A stretch of 64,000 nt of DNA, taken from Microbacterium sp. KUDC0406. GTDB lineage: Bacteria > Actinomycetota > Actinomycetes > Actinomycetales > Microbacteriaceae. The stretch covers positions 3,410,001 to 3,474,000 of the forward strand of contig NZ_CP091138.1 in NCBI RefSeq assembly GCF_021582875.1. The letters are read 5' to 3'. Of this stretch, positions 17,548 to 27,272 are shown piece by piece. The translations under genes were made by a program, and so were the position numbers. How positions within the stretch are numbered: position 1 is the stretch's first letter; each line of letters starts with the position of its first letter. The notes beneath the pieces were generated by a model, which ran no database searches, was not told where the DNA came from, and saw nothing but the letters and a program-made list of their open reading frames with translations.

Positions 17548-19082
17548 TCAGCCCCGCGCGACGTCGAACTCGATCGCGCTCCAGGACAGCGCCGGCAGCG
17601 TCAGCCGGGCGGTGCCCGCGTCGAGCGCCACGCCGGTCAGCTTGCGCAGCCCCACGGCATCCTGAGCGTCCAGCGTGTTCGCGGTGTGCCGGTCGCCGCC
17701 GTCGGGGATCGTCAGCACCTCGGCGGACCGCACCGCGGTGGCACGCAGCCCGTGCAGATCCAGGTCGACCGTGGCATCCGACACGAGCGAACGGTTCGCG
17801 ACGAACAGCGCGAGCCGTCCGCTCTCCTGATCCCAGGTCGCGACCGCGTCGACCTCGTCGACGTCGCCGTACTGCTTCGTCGCGCCCTGCGTCGACGACA
17901 CGGCGAGGCGCATGATCTGCCCGCGGGCCATCCGCGACATCCGGGCGAACGGCCAGAACGACGCCTGCCGCCAGGCCGGGCCGTCCTCCTCGGAGCGGAT
18001 CGGCGCGATCACGTTCACCAGCTGCGCCTGGTTGGCGATCTTCACACGATCGCCGTGCCGCAGCAGGCTGTGCAGGAACGTGCCGACGACCACGGCATCC
18101 GTCACCGTGTAGGTGTCCTCGATCAGGCGCGGGTGCTCCTTCCAGCCCGCCGCCGCGACCGCGGCCTCCTCCTCGTTGTTGAACCGGTCGAAGTCCCACA
18201 CGTTCCACTCGTCGAACGAGATGTCCACCTGCTTGGTGTGCTTGCCGGCAGCCTTCACCGCATCAATCGTGGCGATGACGCCGTCGATGAACGCATCCAT
18301 CTCCACGCCCTCGGCGAGGAACGACGCCGCATCACCGTCCGACTCGCGGTAGTACGCGTGCATCGAGATGTAGTCCACCTCGTCGTAGGCGTGCGTGAGC
18401 ACGGTGTGCTCCCAGGTGCCGAAGGTGGGCATGCCGCGGTTGGAGGAGCCGACCGCGACCAGTTCGATCGACGGGTCGACGAGCTTCATCGCCTTCGCCG
18501 TCTCCTGCGCCAGCCGCCCGTACTCGTGCGCAGTCTTGTGCCCGATCTGCCACGGGCCGTCCAGCTCGTTGCCGAGGCACCAGAGCTTGATGCCGAACGG
18601 ATCCTCGGCGCCGTTGCGCCGGCGCAGATCCGACCAGTAGGTGCCGCTCGGGTGGTTGGCGTACTCGACGAGCGAACGCGCCTCCTCGACACCGCGGGTG
18701 CCGAGGTTGATGGCCTCCATCACCTCGACCTCGGCCTCGCGCGCCCAGTCCACGAACTCGTGCAGTCCGAACGCGTTGGTCTCGATGGTGTGCCAGGCGC
18801 CGTCCATCCGCACCGGGCGATCGGCCACCGGCCCGACACCGTCCTCCCAGCGGTACCCCGAGACGAAGTTGCCCCCGGGTACCGCACCACCGTCGGCCCC
18901 ATCTCGCGCACCAGCTCCAGCACATCGGTGCGGAACCCGCGCGCATCGGATGCCGGATGCCCCGGTTCGTAGATCCCGGTGTACACACAGCGCCCCATGT
19001 GCTCGACGAATGAGCCGAAGAGCCGGCGCGGCACCTCGCCGATCGTGAAGTCGCGGTCGATCGTGATGCGGGCGTTGGTCAT
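17548..19082 (-). CDS. Alpha-L-arabinofuranosidase, GH51, frame broken near 18872
   Basis: About 511 residues after repair. Retaining exo-enzyme removing alpha-L-arabinofuranosyl units from arabinan or arabinoxylan fragments. It shows 'RRLFGSFVEHMGRCVYTGIYEPGHP', acid/base Glu in 'WCLGNELDGPWQIGHK' and nucleophile Glu in 'ISFDEWNVWD', then a C-terminal beta domain ending 'LPALSWSAIEFDVARG'. No signal peptide, so intracellular. The N-terminal ~67 codons from ATG 19082 lie in another frame. Adding one C to the CCCCC run 18872-18876 restores 'VVRYPGGNFVSGYRWEDG'. It follows two CUT1 permeases and a binding protein, implying imported arabino-oligosaccharides. Confidence 0.92.
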
Positions 19083-19108
19083 GAGGGGTTGCCTTTCTGT
19101 GGGGTGGA

Positions 19109-19141
19109 TTGCGTTTCGTCTCGCTCCGCTCGCTCAACGAG
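19109..19141. repeat. Dispersed repeat family B, copy 4
   Basis: GCGTTTCGTCTCGCTCCGCT followed by CGCTCAACGAGCG lies between the permease stop and the GH51 start, leaving the GH51 ribosome site (AAAGG) untouched. Confidence 0.8.
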
Positions 19142-19150
19142 CGGGGACGG

Positions 19151-20047
19151 TCACTGACCGCCGAAGCCGCTGGTGGCGACGCCCTTGACGATCTGCTTCT
19201 GGAACACGAGGAACACGGCGATCAGCGGCAGTGCCGCCAGCACGGCCTGCGCCATCACCTGCGCGTACTGCACGCCGTACGCGCTGATCACGGTCTGCAG
19301 TCCCACCGGAAGGGTCATCAGCGTGGTGTCGTTGATGACCAGGAACGGCCACAGGAAGTTGTTCCATGCGCCGATGAAGACGAAGATCGCGACGGATGCC
19401 AGGATGGGCCGCGACAGTGGCAGCACCACCGACCAGAACACCCGGAACCGGCTGGCGCCGTCCACGCGGGCGGCATCCTCGAGCTCGATCGGGACCGCGT
19501 CGAAGAACTTCTTCAGGATGAACACCATCGCCGGCACCACGACCTGCGGCAGGATCAGGCCCCAGGGAGTGTCCACCAGGTTGAAGGCGAGCATCTCGTA
19601 GAACAGCGGGATGATCAGCACCTGCGGCGGCACCACGATCGACGCGATGATCACGACGAACAGCCAGCGGCGTCCCTTGAACTCCAGCCGCGAGAAGGCG
19701 TACGCCGCGCCGGCCGAGATCGCCACCGTGATCAGGGTGATCACCGCGGCCGTCCACAGGCTGTTCCAGGCCCACACGTACACGTTGCCCTGGGACAGGA
19801 TCGCCGTGAACGCGTCGGCGGTCGGCCCGCTCGGGCCGATCCAGCCGGGGTCGCCGGAGGCGGCATCCGTCTCGGTCTTGAACGCCGTCGCGACCGCCCA
19901 CAGGAACGGCAGCAGCCAGCCGACGGCCATCAGGGCGAGGACGACGAAGGCGATGATGCGGCCGGCGCCGAAGCGGCGCGAGCCAGGCCGGCGCACGCGG
20001 TCGGATGCCGCGGCGGGGGCGATCAGAGTGCTGGTCGCGGTGGTCAT
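19151..20047 (-). CDS. Carbohydrate ABC transporter permease, MalG type
   Basis: 298 residues, CUT1 inner-membrane subunit. The EAA loop 'IELEDAARVDGASRFRVFW' is near residue 200 and the C-terminal 'FLVFQKQIVKGVATSGFGGQ' is typical. ATG 20047 follows GGAAGGAG and shares one base with the upstream permease stop (TGATG). It is part of the set binding protein-MalF-MalG-GH51, so arabino-oligosaccharide import is the likely role. No ATPase gene is in the set. Confidence 0.92.
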   Translation of the reverse strand: MTTATSTLIAPAAASDRVRRPGSRRFGAGRIIAFVVLALMAVGWLLPFLWAVATAFKTETDAASGDPGWIGPSGPTADAFTAILSQGNVYVWAWNSLWTAAVITLITVAISAGAAYAFSRLEFKGRRWLFVVIIASIVVPPQVLIIPLFYEMLAFNLVDTPWGLILPQVVVPAMVFILKKFFDAVPIELEDAARVDGASRFRVFWSVVLPLSRPILASVAIFVFIGAWNNFLWPFLVINDTTLMTLPVGLQTVISAYGVQYAQVMAQAVLAALPLIAVFLVFQKQIVKGVATSGFGGQ

Positions 20048-20988
20048 CACGACTCCTTCCGACGGCGCGTGATCAGCGCCTGTGCGACGCCGAGGATGAT
20101 GATGAGCGCGAAGAACACGTACGAGATCGCGGCCGAGTAGCCGAACCGGTATCCGACGAATCCGGTCTCGTAGATGTACTGCACGATCGAGCGGGTGGTG
20201 TCGCTCGAGAGGCCGCCGAGCATCTGATAGGCCTGATCGAACAGCTTCAGCGACGCGAGGATCTGCAGCAGCACGATCACTGCTGTGGCCGGTCCGAGCT
20301 GGGGAAGGGTGATCGACCAGAACTGCCGCCACGGGCCCGCGCCGTCCAGAGCAGCAGCCTCGTACTGCTGCGCCGGGATGTTCTGCATCGCGGCCAGGTA
20401 GAGCAGGAAGTTGAAGCCGACCGTCCACCAGACGGTGGCGATCACGATCGCCATCAGGTTGGTGTCGGGGTTCTGCAACCAGGCGATCGGCTCGAGGCCG
20501 ATCGCCTTCAGGATGTTGTTCGCGGCACCGATCTGGGGGTTGAAGATCCACACCCAGATCTGCGAGATCACGGTGGACGCGAGCAGGTACGGCATGAAGA
20601 ACGACAGGCGCCACAGCCACTGCCCGGGCAGCCCGCGGTCCACCAGCACGGCCATCACCAGCGCGATCAGCACCAGCGGCACGGTGGAGAGCACGGTGAA
20701 CCAGGCGGTGTTGCCGAGCGCGCCCCACATGACGGGGTCGGTGAGCGCCTCGGCGTAGTTCGCGCCGCCGATGAGATCGCCGCCGGCGCCGGTGAGGGAC
20801 TGATTCGTGAAGCTCAGGTAGAAGCCGTGCAGGATCGGCCAGGCCATGAACAGCACGAAGGCGATCAGGAACGGGGCCAGGAACGCCCAGCCGATCAGCG
20901 GCTCGTTGCGGCCGCCGGCGTGACGACGGCGGGGCGACGCGGGGCGGCCGGTGACGATGGTCGTGGTGGTCGGCGCGGTGACGGTCAT
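20047..20988 (-). CDS. Carbohydrate ABC transporter permease, MalF type
   Basis: 313 residues. A basic N-terminal tail (PASPRRRHAGGRNE) precedes the helices. The EAA loop 'QQYEAAALDGAGPWRQFW' is near residue 220, and 'ETGFVGYRFGYSAAISYVFF' near the end is diagnostic of MalF-type CUT1 permeases. ATG 20988 overlaps the binding-protein stop (ATGA) and has AGGGAG upstream. It partners with the MalG-type protein encoded directly downstream. Confidence 0.92.
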   Translation of the reverse strand: MTVTAPTTTTIVTGRPASPRRRHAGGRNEPLIGWAFLAPFLIAFVLFMAWPILHGFYLSFTNQSLTGAGGDLIGGANYAEALTDPVMWGALGNTAWFTVLSTVPLVLIALVMAVLVDRGLPGQWLWRLSFFMPYLLASTVISQIWVWIFNPQIGAANNILKAIGLEPIAWLQNPDTNLMAIVIATVWWTVGFNFLLYLAAMQNIPAQQYEAAALDGAGPWRQFWSITLPQLGPATAVIVLLQILASLKLFDQAYQMLGGLSSDTTRSIVQYIYETGFVGYRFGYSAAISYVFFALIIILGVAQALITRRRKES

Positions 20989-22315
20989 GACCGGCTCCCT
21001 TCGGGGTCCGCAGGGTTGGGTTGGCTGAGGAAGCGGTTCACCCGCGCCTCGAACCGCGAGATCGCGGCTGCCGGGTCGGAGCCGCTCAGCAGCGCGGGCT
21101 GCGCGGCGGCGCCGAACTCGCCCTGGAAGTTCGAGCCCGACCCGGTGAACCAGGCCGGCGGGTCGTAGACGACGTAGCCTGCGGCCTCCGCGTAGTGCGC
21201 CTGCGGCAGCAGGTCCTGGTACTCGGGCGACTCGGTGATCGGCAGGTAGGCCGGGATGTGTCCGGCCGTGGCCCAGTCGAACGAGCCCTTCAGCATGTCC
21301 GCGACGAACTGGTAGGTCAGGTCGCGGTGCTGCTCGTCCGGGCGGGACTGGTGCGGCAGCACGAACGCGTGCGAGTCGGCGTAGGCGGCCCTGGTGCCGA
21401 AGATCGGCGGGATCGGCGCGACGTCGAACGGGATGCCGGCGTCCTGCATGGTGCGCAGCTCCCAGACGCCGGTGAGGAACAGGCCGCTCTTGCCGGTGGA
21501 GAACTCGGCGACCGCTGTGCCGTAGTCGCTCTGCTTCGCCGCGAGGGTGCCGTCGAGCAGGGTCTGCATGAAAGTGAGGGACTCGACGGCGACATCCGTG
21601 TCGATGTCGGCCGTGCCGCCCTCGGGGAGCTCCATCTCGGTGCCGTGCTGCGCGTAGAGCGTGTAGAACAGGCGCCACATCTGCGCGCCGTCGCCGAGGT
21701 AGCCGTACGAGAGGCCATGGCCGCCGGCGGCCTCGGCGACCGCCGCGACCATGTCGAGGAACTCCTCGGGCGAGCTCGCCTCCTTCAGGCGGCCGTCCGA
21801 GTCGAGCACGCCGGCCTTGCCGCAGATGTCGGTGTTGTACATCAGCACGAACGGGTGCGCGTCGAGGGCGATGCTGAGGTGCTTGCCGCCGACCTCGCCC
21901 TTCTGCCAGATCGGCTCGGGGAAGGTCTGCTCGTCGACGCCGAGCTCGGCCAGGCGGTCGAGATCCCAGGCATCCAGCAGACCGCCGGGTGCCCAGCCGA
22001 GCACCCGGGTGGCGTGCATGATCGCGACGTCGGGGGCGCGGCCGCCGGCCGCCGCCATCGCGAGCTTCGTGTAGTACGGCGTGCCCCAGGCGAGCACGGT
22101 GGGGCGGATGCGGTAGGCGTCCTGAGCCGTGTTCACGCCGTCGAGCAGCGACGACATGATCACGCCGTCACCGCCGGAGAGCAGATGCCAGAACTGCAGC
22201 GTCTGAGTACCGGAGGCGGTGGCGGCGGGGAGCAGCCGGCGAGCAGAGCCGCGCCGGCGGTGACGGCGGACGCGGTGAGGAACTGCCGCCGTGAGATATC
22301 CAACGGTGGTGTCAT
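20985..22315 (-). CDS. Extracellular sugar-binding lipoprotein (CUT1), frame broken near 22227
   Basis: About 443 residues after repair. The N-terminus from ATG 22315 (AAGGAG upstream) reads 'DISRRQFLTASAVTAGAALL' then AGC: a twin-arginine-like signal with a lipobox Cys, so a Tat-exported, membrane-anchored lipoprotein. The mature part 'TLQFWHLLSGGDGVIMSSLL...' is a periplasmic-binding-type sugar receptor. Adding one G to the GGGG run 22227-22230 joins the signal peptide to 'PAATASGTQTLQFWH'. It is first gene of the GH51 importer operon, behind a LacI-type operator (22354-22369). Specificity for arabino-oligosaccharides is inferred from GH51. Confidence 0.88.
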
Positions 22316-22353
22316 CGTCACTCCTTCGTGGACGATCGGGGGTTGCCGACATC

Positions 22354-22369
22354 ATTACATCGATGAAAT
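22354..22369. promoter_or_regulatory. LacI-type operator candidate upstream of the GH51 importer operon
   Basis: ATTACATCGATGAAAT is a 16-base palindrome with a central CG and one mismatched pair, the usual LacI-family operator form. It lies 39 bases upstream of the binding-protein ATG and just downstream of the LacI gene encoded at 22410-23453. A half-site ATTACATCG recurs at about 23488, in front of that LacI gene. Confidence 0.65.
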
Positions 22370-22409
22370 CGCTGGCGCAAGAGCTGGGCATGTTCCGGCT
22401 CTCACGAGG

Positions 22410-23453
22410 TCAGGACTGCGGGTGGTGGCCGCGCGGCGCGGCATCCGTGCTCTCGCGCAGGACGAGGCGATGCGGCACCGTGACCGACTGCACGGGGCCG
22501 GGGCGATCGTCGATGCGCGCGACCAGCCGGTCGACGGCGGCGTCCGCGAAGGCGGGGAGGTCGATGGCCACGGTGGTCAGCGGTGGCGAGGTGTACCGCG
22601 ACACCTCGACGTCGTCGAAGCCGGTCACCAGCACTTGGGCAGGCACGTCGATGCCGTGGCGGCGCAGCACGTGCAGGGCGCCGGTCGCGAGCGAGTCGGT
22701 GAACGCGATGATCGCGTCGAACGCGACGCCCCGGCCGAGCAGCGTCTCGGTCGCGGTCACCCCGCCGGTCATCGTCCAGTCCGGATGGTTCACCTCCAGA
22801 CGGGGGTCGAGCGGGATGCCGGCTTCGCCGAGTGCCCGACGCACGCCCTGCAGTCGCAGCCGGCTGGTCGCGGTCGCGAACGTGTTCTCGTCGTCGGCGC
22901 CGAGCACCGCGATCCGCCGCGCACCGCGGGAGAGCACATGCCTGGTCATCTCGGCGGCGCCGGCCACGCTGTCGATGCCGACGTGGTCGGTGCTGCGGTA
23001 TTCGACCTCGCCGATCAGCACCACCGGGGGCAGATCGTCGCCTCCGACCGAGCTGTCCTCGAGGCGGATCGGGTTGAGGATCAGGCCGTCGACCAGGTGC
23101 GCGCGGGCACGGGAGAGCAGCTCGCGCTCCCGGCCCGGGTCCGCCCCGGTCTCCTCGATGTGCACGGCGAGACCGCGGCGGTGGGCCGCCTCGACGATGC
23201 GGTGCATGAGCTCTGACGAGAACGACGTGGCGAGGAACGGCAGGGCGACGGCGATCACGCCGGAGCGCCCGTTGCGCAGGCCGCGGGCGCTGAGGTTGGG
23301 CACGAAGTCCAGCTTGCGCATCGCCGCCTCGACTCGCTCCCTGGTGTCCTCGCGCACCGGGACGGCACCGGTCACGACGTTGGAGACGGTCTTCGCGGAC
23401 ACGCCGGCAAGGGATGCGACGTCTCGCATCGTCGCCCGCGCGCCCTGTGCCAT
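22410..23453 (-). CDS. LacI family transcriptional regulator
   Basis: 347 residues. HTH 'ATMRDVASLAGVSAKTVSNVVTG' at residues 7-29 and hinge 'VPNLSARGLRNGRS', followed by a ligand-binding domain with 'IIAFTDSLATGALHVLRRHGIDVPAQVLVTGFDDVEVSRYTSPPLTTV'. It stands between the GH127 and GH51 operons on the same strand. The palindrome ATTACATCGATGAAAT in front of the GH51 operon, and a half-site in front of its own gene, are the probable targets; the ligand is probably an arabinoside. Regulation is inferred from position and site form. Confidence 0.92.
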   Translation of the reverse strand: MAQGARATMRDVASLAGVSAKTVSNVVTGAVPVREDTRERVEAAMRKLDFVPNLSARGLRNGRSGVIAVALPFLATSFSSELMHRIVEAAHRRGLAVHIEETGADPGRERELLSRARAHLVDGLILNPIRLEDSSVGGDDLPPVVLIGEVEYRSTDHVGIDSVAGAAEMTRHVLSRGARRIAVLGADDENTFATATSRLRLQGVRRALGEAGIPLDPRLEVNHPDWTMTGGVTATETLLGRGVAFDAIIAFTDSLATGALHVLRRHGIDVPAQVLVTGFDDVEVSRYTSPPLTTVAIDLPAFADAAVDRLVARIDDRPGPVQSVTVPHRLVLRESTDAAPRGHHPQS

Positions 23454-23529
23454 GGGGCCAGCCTATGACGGTGCAGACCGCACCTGTATTACATCGTTGA
23501 GTCCAATCTTTCCCGGAGTGTGCGGCGGA

Positions 23530-25386
23530 TCAACTCGTCGGCAGCCAGACCCGCATCGTCGACGGGCCGCGCAGCGCCCAGTCGTGGTACCGGATGAGCG
23601 CCACCTCCGACTCCTCGCCGGTGCTGCGGTTCGAGACCCGCACGCTGATGCGTCCGTCGGCGTCCACCGGTGTCGATGCCGGATCCAGCACGGCTTCGGC
23701 GATGTCGTCGCCGAAGTCGACGGACTCCAGGGCGAGCACCTCCGGCCCGCGCTCGATCGCCACACAGCCGCGCACCGCGTCGACGCGCGGATCCGGCGCG
23801 GTGATCCGGGGAGCGACCGGCAGGTCGAGCTCGACCGTGTCGCCGGCGCGGAACGCGCGCCGGATCGACACGGTGCCGGGGGCGGCATCCGTCGGCTCTT
23901 CCTCACCGACCCGCACCGTCGCGCCGGCCGCCCAGGAGGGCACTCGCAGGGTCAGCGTCCACTCCCCGTCCTCGGCGACCGTCACGCGCACCCGTCCGCC
24001 TTCCGGATACCCGGTGGAGACCCGGAAGGCGGAGACGGTGCCATCGGACAGTACGGTGCGCACGGACCCCGTGGCGTACTGGTGCAGCTGCACCCCGTCG
24101 TCGTCGGCGGTCGCGAAGTAGCCGGCGAGGCTCGCGAGAGTGCGGGCGACGTTTGGCGGGCAGCAGGAGACGTCGAACCACGCGGCCCGCAGCGACGAGG
24201 ATGCACGAGGCGACGTGGCATCTCGATCCGCCGGCTGGGCCGGCGTGCGCTGATGCAGCGTGTTGGCGTAGTAGAAGGATCGGCCGTCAGGGGCGGGTGA
24301 GGTGGCGACGACGTTGAACAGCGTGCGCTCGATCAGGTCGGCGTATCGCGTATCGCCGGAGGCCAGCAGCAGCCGCCAGGAGAACATGATCGATCCGATG
24401 CTCGCGCACGTCTCGGAATAGGCGCGATCCGGCGGCAGCTCCCAGTCACCGCCGAAGGCCTCGTCTGAGTGGTGCGCCCCCTGCCCGCCGGTGATGTAGG
24501 TGCGGCGGTCGACGGTGCGGTCCCACTGCCGCCGCAGCGCCCGCAGCAGCTCGGCGTCTCCGGTCTCGACCGCGACATCAGTCGCGGCGGAGGCCAGATA
24601 GTTGGCGCGCACCGCGTGACCGCGCAGTGCCTCGGCGTCGCGCACTGGTATGTCGTCCTGGTAGTAGCTCCGACCGAACTCGATGTCGCGCAGTGTGTGC
24701 TCGCCGTGTCTGGCCACGAACAGCGCAGCCTGATCCAGGTATCGACGATCCCCGGTGAAGCGGCCCAGTTCGGCCAGGCCCACCTCGACCTCGGCGTGCC
24801 CGCAGATCGCGTGACGCCCCTGCTCGCCGAACTCGCGGCAGACGAGATCGGCCGCGCGCAGGGCGATGTCGAACAGGCCGTCGTCCGCGGTGGGACGGGT
24901 CCGGCCGCGAGCCACTGCGGCCTGGAACAGGTGGCCGAGGCAGTACAGCTCGTGGCCCCATTCCAGCTGAGACCATCGTTCGTCCTGGCCTGCCCGGCCG
25001 AACATCGTGTTCAGATAGCCGTCCGGCTCCTGGGCGGCGGCGACCCTGGCGACCACGGCACGGAAGCGCTCGTCCAGCGCCGGGTCTTCGGAGCGCCCGA
25101 TCTCCCAGGCGAGTGCCTCCAGGTACTTGTAGACCTCGGAGTCGGAGAACTCCCGGCCACGGCGTCCGGCCGGCAGCGTGCCGGCGGCGGCGAGGTCGAA
25201 GTTCGGCAGCCACCCCTCGGACTCGAGCTTCGACTCGATGTGCGGCAGGGTGTTCGCGCCGTTGACGCGCTGGCGCTCGGCCCAGAATCCGTCGTCGATG
25301 CGCACCTCGTCGAGGCCGAGCGGGCGCAGGCGTCCGGTGGACGGCACGACGGGAGCGATCGTCGGGGTGGTGGTGAGGTGAGTCAT
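23530..25386 (-). CDS. Beta-L-arabinofuranosidase, GH127
   Basis: 618 residues. Retaining cysteine glycosidase of the HypBA1 family, releasing L-arabinose from beta-1,2-linked arabinofuranosides such as those on hydroxyproline-rich plant glycoproteins. By alignment to HypBA1 the likely acid/base is Glu309 in 'DEAFGGDWELP'. The zinc ligands are Glu325 and Cys327 in 'AYSETCASIGS' and Cys408/Cys409 in 'VSCCPPNVART', with Cys408 as nucleophile. All are present, so the enzyme looks active. No signal peptide. It follows the MalG-type gene by 3 bases, last in an importer operon, and should act on imported beta-arabino-oligosaccharides. Confidence 0.93.
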   Translation of the reverse strand: MTHLTTTPTIAPVVPSTGRLRPLGLDEVRIDDGFWAERQRVNGANTLPHIESKLESEGWLPNFDLAAAGTLPAGRRGREFSDSEVYKYLEALAWEIGRSEDPALDERFRAVVARVAAAQEPDGYLNTMFGRAGQDERWSQLEWGHELYCLGHLFQAAVARGRTRPTADDGLFDIALRAADLVCREFGEQGRHAICGHAEVEVGLAELGRFTGDRRYLDQAALFVARHGEHTLRDIEFGRSYYQDDIPVRDAEALRGHAVRANYLASAATDVAVETGDAELLRALRRQWDRTVDRRTYITGGQGAHHSDEAFGGDWELPPDRAYSETCASIGSIMFSWRLLLASGDTRYADLIERTLFNVVATSPAPDGRSFYYANTLHQRTPAQPADRDATSPRASSSLRAAWFDVSCCPPNVARTLASLAGYFATADDDGVQLHQYATGSVRTVLSDGTVSAFRVSTGYPEGGRVRVTVAEDGEWTLTLRVPSWAAGATVRVGEEEPTDAAPGTVSIRRAFRAGDTVELDLPVAPRITAPDPRVDAVRGCVAIERGPEVLALESVDFGDDIAEAVLDPASTPVDADGRISVRVSNRSTGEESEVALIRYHDWALRGPSTMRVWLPTS

Positions 25387-25389
25387 GAG

Positions 25390-26277
25390 TCAGCCCTTGA
25401 ATGCGCCCGACATGAAGCCGCGCACGTAGTGTCGTTGCAGGATCAGGAACAGCAGGATGCAGGGAAGGGCGAGCACGACCACGCCCGCCTCGGTGGCGCC
25501 GTAGTCGACGACGCCCTGCACCTGGCCGCGGAGGTTCGCGACGGCGAGGGGCAGCGTCATCCGGTTGCTGTCGTTGATGAGGATCAGCGGGGCCATGAAG
25601 TCGTTCCAGGCGGTGAGGAACGCGAACAGGCCGACGGTCACCAGCCCCGGCTTGACGGCGTGCAGCAGCACCCGCCACAGCGCACCCCAGCTGGAGCATC
25701 CGTCGACCATCGCCGCCTCGTCGAGCTCTTTCGGTATGGACTCGAACGAGATGCGCATCATGAACATCGAGAACGGCAGCTGGAACATCGTGATCACCAG
25801 CGCCACCCCCACCAGCGAGTTCTGCAGGCCGACGGCGTTCAGGATGACGTACAGCGGAATCAGCAGGGTGGCGTACGGCACCATCAGGATCGCCAGCGTG
25901 AGCAGGAACAGCGCGTTCTTGCCGGGGAACGAGAATCGCGCGAATGCGTATCCGCCCAGCAGCGAGATCGCCAGGGTCAGTACGACGGTGAGCACGGACA
26001 CCACGGTCGAGTTCCACAGATAGACCCAGATGCCGGCCTGGTACTTCGTCAGCGCGGCGTAGTTGCCGAAGCCCCAGCCGTCGGTCTGGCTGGTGCCGGC
26101 GAGGGGGCTGACGCTGGACACGGCGGTCCAGATCAGCGGGTACAGGAAGATCAGCGCGAGTGCGCCGGTGAACACCCAGTACGGGATGCCGAAGGCCAGC
26201 GGCATCCGCCTGGTCGTGGCACGCGGCGCACCGGGGGCGACGATGGCCCGAGTGGTCTCGGGGACGGTGGTGGTCAT
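25390..26277 (-). CDS. Carbohydrate ABC transporter permease, MalG type
   Basis: 295 residues, CUT1 subunit. The EAA loop 'KELDEAAMVDGCSSWGALW' is near residue 190 and the ending 'HYVRGFMSGAFKG' is typical. ATG 26277 lies 4 bases after the stop of the MalF-type gene. It is one of the two membrane subunits of the importer tied to GH127. Confidence 0.92.
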   Translation of the reverse strand: MTTTVPETTRAIVAPGAPRATTRRMPLAFGIPYWVFTGALALIFLYPLIWTAVSSVSPLAGTSQTDGWGFGNYAALTKYQAGIWVYLWNSTVVSVLTVVLTLAISLLGGYAFARFSFPGKNALFLLTLAILMVPYATLLIPLYVILNAVGLQNSLVGVALVITMFQLPFSMFMMRISFESIPKELDEAAMVDGCSSWGALWRVLLHAVKPGLVTVGLFAFLTAWNDFMAPLILINDSNRMTLPLAVANLRGQVQGVVDYGATEAGVVVLALPCILLFLILQRHYVRGFMSGAFKG

Positions 26278-26281
26278 GGGC

Positions 26282-27204
26282 TCAGCTCTCGTCCGAGCGG
26301 CCGAAGGCGCGCAGCTGGAAGACGTTGATGACGATGAGGGCGAGCAGCACGATGACCGACAGGGCGCCGGCGACACCGAGGTCGTTCTGCCCCTGGAAGG
26401 CGACGTTGTAGATGAGTTGCACGATGGTCATCGTGGAATTGTCGGGGCCGCCCTTGGTGAGGATGTAGAACTGCTCGAAAGCGAGCAGCGATCCGGTCAC
26501 GCACATGATGGTGGTCAGGGCGAATGTGGGCCGCAGCAGCGGCACGGTGATGTCGCGGAAGGTCTGCCAGCGGCTCGCACCGTCGATGCGGGCCGCTTCG
26601 TAGACGTCCTCGGGGATGCCCTGCAGGCCCACCAGCATGAGCAGCATGTAGAAGCCCGCGTAGCGCCAGACGATCAGGAAGATCGTGGACCACAGCGCGC
26701 CGGTGGGTGTGCCGAGGAACGTGATCCCCCAGGACTTCATCAGGTCGGCGAACGGACCGGCGATCGGCGAGTACAGCACGTAGAACAGCAGTGAGGCGGA
26801 TGCCAGTCCCAGCGCGCTCGGCACCAGGAACGCCGTGCGCAGGAAGCCCTTCCAGCGGGTGGACTCCTGCACGAACAGGGCGAGGCCGAGGCCGAGGGCG
26901 ATGAGGATCACCGTCGTGATGACGGTGTACAGCAGGGTGAACCGGATCGAGTCCCAGAACAGGCGGTGCGTGACCGCGTCCTGATAGTTCTGCGGGAAGT
27001 TGATGCCCTGGTTGCCTCCAGCAGCGGCCAGTCCGAGGCCGACATCTGGAAGACGAGCAGCAGCGGGACGATGAAAAGGCAGGCGACGAAGATCGCGGTC
27101 GGCGCGGCGTAGAGCCAGCCCTGGACGGGGCCGCCGTAGCCGCGGCGTCGTCGCCGTGCGGTGCGGGTCGCCGTGCGCGCGGGCGCGGATGCGGTGAGTG
27201 TCAT
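26282..27204 (-). CDS. Carbohydrate ABC transporter permease, MalF type, frame broken near 27015
   Basis: About 307 residues after repair. The N-terminal part from ATG 27204 ('ARTATRTARRRRRGYGGPVQ', first helix, 'FQMSASDWPLLE') is in one frame. From 'GNQGINFPQNYQDAVTHRLFWDSIRF' onward it is in another. The sequence has CC at 27015-27016 where CCC is needed. The EAA loop 'EDVYEAARIDGASRWQTF' and the C-terminus 'VINVFQLRAFGRSDES' are present. It lies between the binding protein and MalG-type genes of the GH127 operon. Confidence 0.87.
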
Positions 27205-27272
27205 GTCGATCCAATCGGGGGAGTGCCGGGCGGAGCGGGGTGGACGGCCTGGCGGCCGTCCACCCTGGCAGA

